A stretch of DNA of 64,000 nucleotides, taken from positions 26,227,437 through 26,291,436 of the forward strand of contig AP025062.1 in NCBI GenBank assembly GCA_036186865.1, in the 5' to 3' direction. Within the stretch, counting starts at the first letter, position 1, and each line of letters begins with the position of its first letter. The notes under the pieces are model-generated. The model ran no database searches. It saw only the letters and a list, made by a program, of their open reading frames with translations, and had not been told where the DNA came from. The translations under genes were made by a program, and so were the position numbers. The DNA comes from Eustoma russellianum (Eukaryota > Streptophyta > Magnoliopsida > Gentianales > Gentianaceae). This document shows, piece after piece, positions 57,473-64,000 of the stretch.

Positions 57473-60245
57473 CTCTTCTTTTACTATTAATAATGTACTA
57501 TATGTAGAAGGGCTTAAATATAATTTGATAAGTGTTAGCCAACTTTGTGATGCTAATTTTCAAATTGAATTTGTGAAAAGAAAATGTGTTGTGAAAAAGA
57601 ACGATAAGATTGTTTTTGAGGCTATACGTAAAAATGATGTTTACAAATTTAGCACACATGATTTGATATCACAAAATGTTTCTTTCCTAGTTGCCAAAAA
57701 TGATTTGACTCAACTATGGCATAGACGACTTGGACACATTAGTTTTAAAAATTTCAAAGATATTTGCAAAAATGAAAAAGTCCAAGGTCTTCCAAAATTA
57801 AATTTCGAAAACCATGGCTTATGTGACACTTGTCAAAAGGCAAAACTTGTTAAAACAAGTTTCAAGCCCAAAAGTGAAATCTCCACTACCAAACCTCTAG
57901 AATTGCTTCATATGGATTTGTATGGGGATATTGGTACAGCAAGTCTAAGTGGAAAACATTACACCTTTGTGGTGGTAGATGACTTCTCTAGGTACACTTG
58001 GGTAATGTTCTTAGCTAAAAAGAAAGATGCATGCCAAGAATTTATAAAGCTTTGTAAGAGATTAGAAAATCAAAGAGAGGACACAATTAAGGAAACTAGA
58101 AGTGATAGAGGTGGTGAGTTTGATGGAGAATTTCAAGAATTTTGTGTATCCAAGGGGTATGGACACAATTTCTCAGCTCCAAGAACTCTTCAACAAAATG
58201 GTGTTGCGGAAAGGAAGAATAGAACACTTCAAGAAATGAGTAGAGCCATGCTAAACGAATTTGAGTTACCCAAATATTTTTGGGCCGAAGCAGTAAATAC
58301 CGCTTGTCATGTGATAAATAGAGTTTATTTGAGACCATTTCTCAAAAAGACTCCTTATGAGCTTTGGAAAGGTAGAGTACCAAATATTGGTTATTTCAAG
58401 GTTTTTGGTTGTAAGTGCTTTATACTTAACACCAAAGATAACTTGGATAAACTCGACTTCAAAGCAGATGAAGGAATCTTTATGGGTTATGCTCAAAATA
58501 GCAAGGCAAGAAGCATGAAAGTTGAAGAATCAATTCATGTCAAATTTAGTGAACTCAATGAGGACAAATCAAACATTAATGATGACGATGATGATGATGA
58601 AATAATTGAAGTAAGCCATATAGAGAAATTTGAGAATCCAAAAGGTAATATTGTTATTGACCTTAGGATTGATCCACTTGAACCTAAGGTTAAAAATGAA
58701 GAAGTAGGAGGAGATACCTCAAATTTACCGGATTCATATAAGTATAGGAAAGATCACCCTAAAGAGTTGATATTAGGTGAAACTAGCCAAGGCATAATGA
58801 CTAGGAGAAAATTCAATGAAAATGCCTTCATTTCACAAGTTGAGCCTAAAAACATAAAGGAGACAATAAATGATGAAGATTGGGTATTGGCTATGCAAGA
58901 AGAATTAAATCAATTTGAAAGAAGTGATGTTTGGGAATTAGTTGCTAAACCTAGTGATCATCCCGTAATTGGCACTAAGTGGGTATTTAGAAATAAAATG
59001 GATGATAAAGGAAACATCACTAGAAACAAAGCTAGATTAGTAGCCCAAGGCTATAGGCAAGAGGAAGGCATAGACTATGATGAAACTTTTGTCCCCGTAG
59101 CTAGGTTAGAAGCTATTAGGATGCTATTAGCATATGCATGCTATAAGGATTTCAAACTATATCAAATGGATGTGAAATCCGCATTCTTGAATGGAATAAT
59201 TCAAGAAGAGGTCTATGTAGCTCAACCTCTGGGGTTTGAAAATCATGATTATCCAAATCATGTTTTTAAACTCAAAAAGGCCCTTTATGGACTTAAACAA
59301 GCTCCTAGGGCTTGGTATGATAGGTTAAGTAACTTCCTACTTGAGAACGAGTTTTCAAGAGGAATAGTCGACACTACTCTTTTTATTAAAGAACAAGGAA
59401 ACCATCAATTGCTTGTTCAAATTTATGTGGATGATATTATATTTGGTGCTACTAACGATTCTCTTTGTGAGCATTTTGCAAAATTGATGGAAGGAGAATT
59501 TGAAATGAGCATGATGGGTGAACTCAACTACTTCCTTGGTCTACAAATCAAGCAAACTCAAGATGGAGTGTACATATCTCAAACAAAGTACACAAAGGAT
59601 TTGCTCAAGAAGTACAAATTCGAGGATGGAAGAAGTGTGAGCACTCCGATGAGCACAAGTACAAAGCTTGACAAAGACAAAAAAGGAAAGCCGGTTGAGG
59701 TAACCAAATATAGGGGTATGATTGGTAGTTTACTTTATTTAACCGCTAGTAGACCGGATATTTTGCATGCTGTGTGCTTATGTGCTAGATTTCAAAGTAT
59801 GCCTAAGGAATCACATTTAGTTGCTGTTAAACGTATCTTTAGGTATTTAAAAGGAACTTTAAATTTTGGATTGTTTTATCCCAAAAATGGATGTTTTGAT
59901 TTAAGAGGGTATAGTGACTCCGAATATATATCGGCCGCTTCATGTTGTGCACAACTACTTTGGATGACAAACACATTGAATGATTACAATGTTAAGTTTG
60001 ATAAAGTTCCCATCCTATGTGACAATACCTCAGCCATAAGTATAGCACAAAACCCGGTTCATCATAATAGAACAAAACACATTGAAGTGAGGCATCACTT
60101 CATAAGAGATTGCATTCAAAAAGGATTGGTATGCATTGAGTTTGTTCCAACAAATGACCAACTGGCGGACATCTTTACCAAATCTCTCTCCACTGAGACA
60201 TTTGAATCAATTAGAACGAGACTAGGAATGATAAACATCAGTTAA
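57342..60245 (+). CDS. pol: Element E Pol (967 aa, open but RNase H damaged)
   Basis: This encodes protease, integrase, reverse transcriptase and RNase H, which mature the particle, copy the RNA and insert the DNA. Visible motifs: MDSGCSTHMTG (protease, residues 1-11); HRRLGH...CDTC (integrase finger, about 126-166); integrase core with LHMDLYG, SDRGGEF and ERKNRT; RT with MDVKSAFLNG and YVDDIIFGAT; CDNTSAISIAQ and ADIFTKSL in RNase H. The listed ATG is probably not the real start, because protease sequence extends upstream; gag is in a different frame, so pol needs a frameshift or this copy carries an indel. RNase H jumps from GYSD directly to SEYISAASCC, missing roughly 45 residues. Confidence 0.88.
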   Translation: MDSGCSTHMTGDKTLFTKLKLQDGGTVHFGNGKAKILGHGEIGNSSFTINNVLYVEGLKYNLISVSQLCDANFQIEFVKRKCVVKKNDKIVFEAIRKNDVYKFSTHDLISQNVSFLVAKNDLTQLWHRRLGHISFKNFKDICKNEKVQGLPKLNFENHGLCDTCQKAKLVKTSFKPKSEISTTKPLELLHMDLYGDIGTASLSGKHYTFVVVDDFSRYTWVMFLAKKKDACQEFIKLCKRLENQREDTIKETRSDRGGEFDGEFQEFCVSKGYGHNFSAPRTLQQNGVAERKNRTLQEMSRAMLNEFELPKYFWAEAVNTACHVINRVYLRPFLKKTPYELWKGRVPNIGYFKVFGCKCFILNTKDNLDKLDFKADEGIFMGYAQNSKARSMKVEESIHVKFSELNEDKSNINDDDDDDEIIEVSHIEKFENPKGNIVIDLRIDPLEPKVKNEEVGGDTSNLPDSYKYRKDHPKELILGETSQGIMTRRKFNENAFISQVEPKNIKETINDEDWVLAMQEELNQFERSDVWELVAKPSDHPVIGTKWVFRNKMDDKGNITRNKARLVAQGYRQEEGIDYDETFVPVARLEAIRMLLAYACYKDFKLYQMDVKSAFLNGIIQEEVYVAQPLGFENHDYPNHVFKLKKALYGLKQAPRAWYDRLSNFLLENEFSRGIVDTTLFIKEQGNHQLLVQIYVDDIIFGATNDSLCEHFAKLMEGEFEMSMMGELNYFLGLQIKQTQDGVYISQTKYTKDLLKKYKFEDGRSVSTPMSTSTKLDKDKKGKPVEVTKYRGMIGSLLYLTASRPDILHAVCLCARFQSMPKESHLVAVKRIFRYLKGTLNFGLFYPKNGCFDLRGYSDSEYISAASCCAQLLWMTNTLNDYNVKFDKVPILCDNTSAISIAQNPVHHNRTKHIEVRHHFIRDCIQKGLVCIEFVPTNDQLADIFTKSLSTETFESIRTRLGMINIS

Positions 60246-60279
60246 AGGGATGAAAATTGAAAATTTCAAAATCAGGGAC

Positions 60280-60385
60280 ACGTCGATCGATCAACGTATC
60301 AAAACAAGAGATCGACGTACGTCGATCTCTGACATCGATCGATCGACGTACGTCGAACTCAGACGTCGATCGATCGACATCGATG
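60280..60385 (+). repeat. Internal palindrome cluster between pol and the third ORF
   Basis: Several GATCGATCGAC cores, plus a perfect 24-bp palindrome at 60307-60330 with arms starting AGAGATCGACGT. The vocabulary matches the LTR array but this is not LTR sequence. Confidence 0.85.
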
Positions 60386-60397
60386 AAATTCAGCGGG

Positions 60398-60404
60398 TAT
60401 AAAT
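60398..60404 (+). promoter_or_regulatory. Candidate internal TATA box upstream of the third ORF
   Basis: GGGTATAAATCTG lies 13 bp after the palindrome cluster. About 215 bp of pyrimidine-rich, leader-like sequence (TCTCTCTCAAGCCCT) then reach the ATG at 60619. Function is inferred from layout only. Confidence 0.4.
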
Positions 60405-60618
60405 CTGTCAAAAACGCAAATCCCCTTCCATTTCTAAACACATTCCATCAGAGAAACCCTGCAAAGAAGGCGCCCCCTCTTTCCCAAATCCTTTCTCTTT
60501 TCAATTTCATTTCTAAATCAAGATTCAATCCATCTCTGCCATTGATTCTTGAGTTCCTCTCTTAAATTCCTCACATTTCAAACTACAATTCTCTCTCTCA
60601 AGCCCTAAAATCTCAAAA

Positions 60619-61891
60619 ATGTCTTCAAGGCGCAAGGAGCAAAAATACAACCAAGAGACCTAGATCTTCTAAGGGTGGAGGAGAAGGTTCAAGCTCCTTT
60701 CAAGGACAATCTTCTCAACCTAGGATGAAACAATCTATGGACATGAGTCAAGGGCGCGTACTTGCCGGGATTAGAAGTGAGCTCACCCTCTCAAACTTCC
60801 CTTGGATTAAAGCAAAAGATGCCAAGGAGGCCTTGACGGAACCCTTGCCCCCGGGGCAAATAAGGTATATAACTAGACATTCTCAGATTTTATATGATAA
60901 ATGGGATGATGATGAAAGAGCAACCATCCCACTCAAGTTGCTTAGAATAAATGATATTCTAAGCAATAATGAACTAAGCCCAATCATTGAGTGGTTAGAT
61001 GTTCAAGAGTGGAGGAGTATATGGAATGAGAATGAGATGTCAAAAATGTCCACTAGGTATACTCGACTATTTTATGCAAATTTGTGGATTGAATACATAA
61101 ATAACCTTTCTTTAGCTCTACACTCTGTTATTGATGGACACCATATCAAATGGAAAGTTAAAAAAATTTGTGACCTGATTGGTGTACCCAACGAAGGGTA
61201 TTTTGAGTTTGATGCATGGAAATGGGATGCAGCCAAATGGAAAGTATCTGAAGATGAAGTTAAGACTTTCCTAGGCTTCCATCCTAGTAAAAACACAAAC
61301 GATATGCCTTTAGTCTACCGCACTCTTCTGGCCATTGTTACATTCTGTATCAATGGTAAATCCGCAAAACTGCCAAGTAACCTTGACTTCTACATAGCAT
61401 ACCGAATAGCTAACCGGGAGAAGGTTAACTCTGGGGAGCTTTTCATGACAAATGTTGTCGAAGCAGCAACCAAACAAAACAAGGCCCTACCCTATAGTAA
61501 CCTTATTTATAGGATGCTTGTGAAGTCGGATATTCAGGTAGATGACACGGATATTGACAGTATTACGCACAAAGACTTCTACGATAAAGTCAATATCCAA
61601 CAAATACTGAAGTCTAGAAAAGAAGCGATGAGGAGAGAACAGGAAGAGGAGGCAAGGGAAGAAGAAGAAGACTTTCCGGATGAGGCACCCATTCCTGAAC
61701 CGGACACTCAACAAGCACCAAGTAGCTTGAGCTCAAATGTCCCGGAGCTTCAAGCTCAAGTTACTAGTCTTCAGTAGGAAGTCGGTGAGCTAAAGGGCAA
61801 AGTAACCGTGCATGAATCAAGATTTGCCAAGCTCAAGGCAAAAATGAAAGCGTGTATTCCTGGAATCACGTTTTCTTCAGATAAAGACTAG
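60619..61891 (+). pseudogene. Third ORF of element E (env-position protein), frame-broken
   Basis: It lies where Sireviruses such as SIRE1 carry an env-like ORF. The ATG at 60619 (MSSRRKEQ) runs into a stop after a one-base frame break near 60637-60645. The main frame 60725-61777 (350 residues) follows, closed by TAG at 61775-61777, after which the same frame continues to a stop at 61889-61891. The centre (TRLFYANLWIEYINN, KICDLIGVPNEGYF, YRTLLAIVTFCINGK, NLIYRMLVKS) resembles the 'putative plant transposon protein' domain found in env-position ORFs of plant retroelements. The C-terminus is Glu-rich, then coiled-coil-like. I see no signal peptide or membrane span, so an envelope role is not supported. 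Confidence 0.7.
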
Positions 61892-62402
61892 GGTGGTTTG
61901 GTTTTAGAATGCTTCTAGTTCTAGATTAGTATTTGTTGTTGGTTGTAAAACTTGAATGTGTCTTTGAATTTAATGAAGTATTGTTTCTTATTTTTTTTGA
62001 TGCTTTCAAAAAGGGGGAGAAAATGGTTGTGGTTGATTAAGTGGTTTATTTGACTTATTTGTTGCTTATTGGCTTATTTGCTTAAATGGTTTATTGGCAT
62101 GGTCTATTGGAATGATTTATTGGGCATGTTGCTTTTCTTTGACAAAATGAGGTAAGCTTGAAAATTGGAACCTTTGAAAACTGTTGGTGAAATGAAAATG
62201 AGCATGAAAAGTTATTTGGTTGAGGGGGAGCAAATTTAAGGAGAAGCATTTTGATTGGATCTTGTTCACATTGAGTATTGTGGATGGTATAGAGTGCATA
62301 TACTTAGGGGGAGATTGATATTTTTCAAATGTAAAATATTCAAAAATAAAGCAAAAACATCTTGAAGAATCATGGTTTTGAAATCATCAAAAAGGGGGAG
62401 AT
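61892..62402 (+). promoter_or_regulatory. Element E 3' internal region with repeated polypurine tracts
   Basis: The primary tract AAAAAGGGGGAGAT (62389-62402) abuts the 3' LTR. Others lie at about 62008-62020, 62222-62230 and 62306-62314. There is no open frame of interest. Confidence 0.8.
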
Positions 62403-63831
62403 TGTTAGATTATAAAATGTTTTGATGATATAAAAAGATGTTTTAAAGGGCTAAGATGGAACTTTACACATTAAGTTCGAAGCTAATTGAGAAAAACATG
62501 TGCGAGACGTAAAACTTTCAATAGATTGGTTGAAGTACACATCAGTCTCTCAGGAGGCACATGGCTCGATCCAGGTGAAGCTTGGTAAATATTTGAGCAC
62601 TCAGATTCACGTCATACTCTAAGCCAAGAGACGTGGATCGATTGACGTGTATCTGAGAGACGTCGATCTCTCAGTTAAGCATACGTCGATCGATCGACGT
62701 ATAACTGAGAGACGTCGATCTCTCAGCTTCAGGTATGTCGATCGATCGACATACATCTGAGAGACGTCGATCTCTCAGCCTAATGACGTCGATCGATCGA
62801 CGTCATTCTGAGAGACGTCGATCTCTCAGCCAGGCTGACGTCGATCGATCGACGTCTGACTGAGAGACGTCGATCTCTCAGCTCTGGCACGTAGACCGAT
62901 CGATGTCTCCAGAGTTCAAAAATTTTCAAACGTTGGAACAAAATCCAAGGGAGATCTATGATATTTTCTCTCTCCAATCTTGCTAAAATTTCTTGTGGAC
63001 CTTAACCCAACATACTACATGCTTCCTTGACTATTTTAACCATGTCTAAGATTCTCTAGGGTGGCTATCCAAGATCAAATCATTCCATAGGGTGGCTAAA
63101 GACTATTTGGGCACTATCTTGACATTTTTGAAGATGAAGACTTGGTGGTGAGCCTCAAAAACATGGTCAACTTTGTCTATAAATAGAAGAGGCTTGGATG
63201 AAGCAATGACACACTTTTTCAACATCATCTAGCTTCATTTTCCATTGTTGTATACTTCTCTCATACTTGTAAATTTGTTTAAAGCTTGTCTAGCTTTTCT
63301 TTGATCTTCATTATTGTATATTGAGAGAAAGAGAGTCAAGCATAAGAGGAACCATAAATATTTGATCTCTTGCTTGTGCTTAGACTTGTGAGAAAGTGTG
63401 AACCTTACTATATTTCTTCAACCCACTGTGAGAAGTTCTTGAGGGAACTTTTGTTGAAGTTGTGAGGAAGCAAGAAGTTGTTCTTGCTAAGAACTGTAGT
63501 TGCTGTAGTTGCACAAGTGTGTTTTGTGCAAGAAGTTGCTGTTGTTGTTGCTTACACTAAAGTGTTAGTGTAAGAATTGCTGTGGTTGTTCTTATTGTTC
63601 ATAATAAGAAGAGTAGTTGTTGAAAAATCCACTTTGGAAACAAAGTGGTAGTGGAGTAGAATCATTTACGATTCGAACCACTCTATATCCGGTGTACTCA
63701 TTCACTACTTCTCATCTCCCATTCTTGCTCTGATTTTGAATATCCTTTTTGAGTTGAGCAAACGAGAAAATTCCGCAAAAGAGACAAACACTCTATTCAC
63801 CCCCCCTCTAGAGTGTATTTCGGACCTAACA
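62403..63831 (+). repeat. Element E 3' LTR
   Basis: 1,429 bp, matching the 5' LTR with about 20 visible differences. The palindrome array is at 62632-62912 and the TATA box at 63178-63185. Confidence 0.94.
62632..62912 (+). repeat. Alternating palindrome array in the E 3' LTR
   Basis: The same five hairpin units, first at 62653-62674 and last at 62860-62881. The fourth GATCGATC palindrome is perfect here (GACGTC arms), whereas in the 5' LTR one arm reads GACATC. Confidence 0.92.
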
Positions 63832-63836
63832 AATCG
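63832..63836. repeat. Target-site duplication of element E (right)
   Basis: AATCG, identical to 54105-54109. Confidence 0.9.
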
Positions 63837-64000
63837 AGGGGGCAGGAAAAGAAAAAGTGAAAAGGGAATAAGGAGAGAGAGTGGCGGCGGCGGCGGGGAA
63901 GATAGCGGGGGCAGCCAGGTTTAGAACAAAAGGAGGAAATGACCATTTTGCCCTCACTTTCCAATAAAGCCTCTTTACCGCCTTCACACGCAAAACGACC
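63837..64000 (-). other. Possible host promoter/5' leader (minus sense), right half
   Basis: The minus strand reads GGGCAAAATGGTCATTTCC, then AAACCTGGCTGCCCCC, CCGCCGCCGCCGCC and a CT-rich run, a layout often seen just upstream of plant genes. It continues, across the element E insertion, into 53906-54104. No coding exon can be identified, so this remains a suggestion. Confidence 0.3.

Larger units (their letters stand above)
54110..63831 (+). mobile_element. Sirevirus E, full-length copia element with a third ORF
   Basis: A 9.7-kb element: LTRs of 1,428 and 1,429 bp, iMet PBS, gag, pol, an extra ORF between pol and the 3' LTR, repeated polypurine tracts and AATCG duplications. The LTRs differ at roughly 20 positions by eye, making it older than A but still recent. 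Gag has two stops, gag and pol lie in different frames, and RNase H has a deletion, so this copy appears defective although pol is one long open frame. Confidence 0.94.

Noticed and set aside
60257..60565. Arg/Ser/Asp-rich open frame over the palindrome cluster
   Set aside because: The RRSINVS/DVRRSLTS pattern is a translation of the GATCGAC repeats.

Overview
This is 64 kb of plant nuclear DNA made almost entirely of nested transposable elements. The plant assignment rests on Ty1/copia elements primed by initiator-tRNA-Met-type binding sites (TGGTATCAGAGC), Sirevirus-type (SIRE/Maximus) internal regions, an L1 LINE family with a C-terminal plant-type RNase H, and traces of a Ty3/gypsy integrase, an RTE-type LINE and a hAT transposase. 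I see no intact single-copy host gene. Species cannot be named from what is here.

Layout. 1-600: 3' end of a copia element and its LTR. 600-4390: AT-rich intergenic DNA with a foldback element (1248-1553) and a hAT transposase remnant (3857-4330, minus). 4394-18474: a Sirevirus 'B' whose 5' LTR was split by a younger Sirevirus 'A' (5454-16349, perfect TSD TGATA, near-identical LTRs). 18475-28904: a minus-strand Sirevirus 'C' sitting against the broken gag of B. 28905-31200: remnants of a gypsy integrase (minus) and an RTE LINE tail (plus). 31205-40631: a TA/CA microsatellite region carrying a decayed copia element 'D' (31431-39726, TSD TCTCT). 40112-52182: three copies of one L1 LINE family, one plus-strand 3' fragment and two long minus-strand copies, every end of which abuts TA or CA dinucleotide repeats. 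52264-54109: a copia gag fragment 'F' and pyrimidine-rich sequence (minus sense), cut by Sirevirus 'E' (54110-63831, TSD AATCG), which carries a third ORF between pol and the 3' LTR.

How the parts relate. Sireviruses A, B, C and E share one plan: LTR, iMet PBS, gag with CCHC knuckle and coiled coil, protease, integrase, RT, RNase H, and (seen in A, C and E) a series of AGGGGGAG tracts before the 3' LTR. All are broken by stops or frameshifts. Two observations stand out. First, the E LTRs hold a ~52-bp-period array that alternates two hairpin-forming palindromes rich in ACGT cores; related GATCGATC-rich arrays occur in the LTR of B, as one residual unit in A, and again inside E just upstream of a TATA box and leader preceding its third ORF. 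Second, the L1 family appears to insert in, or be retained in, dinucleotide microsatellites.

All coordinates and comparisons were made by eye from the sequence. Family assignments rely on recognised motifs, not on database searches.
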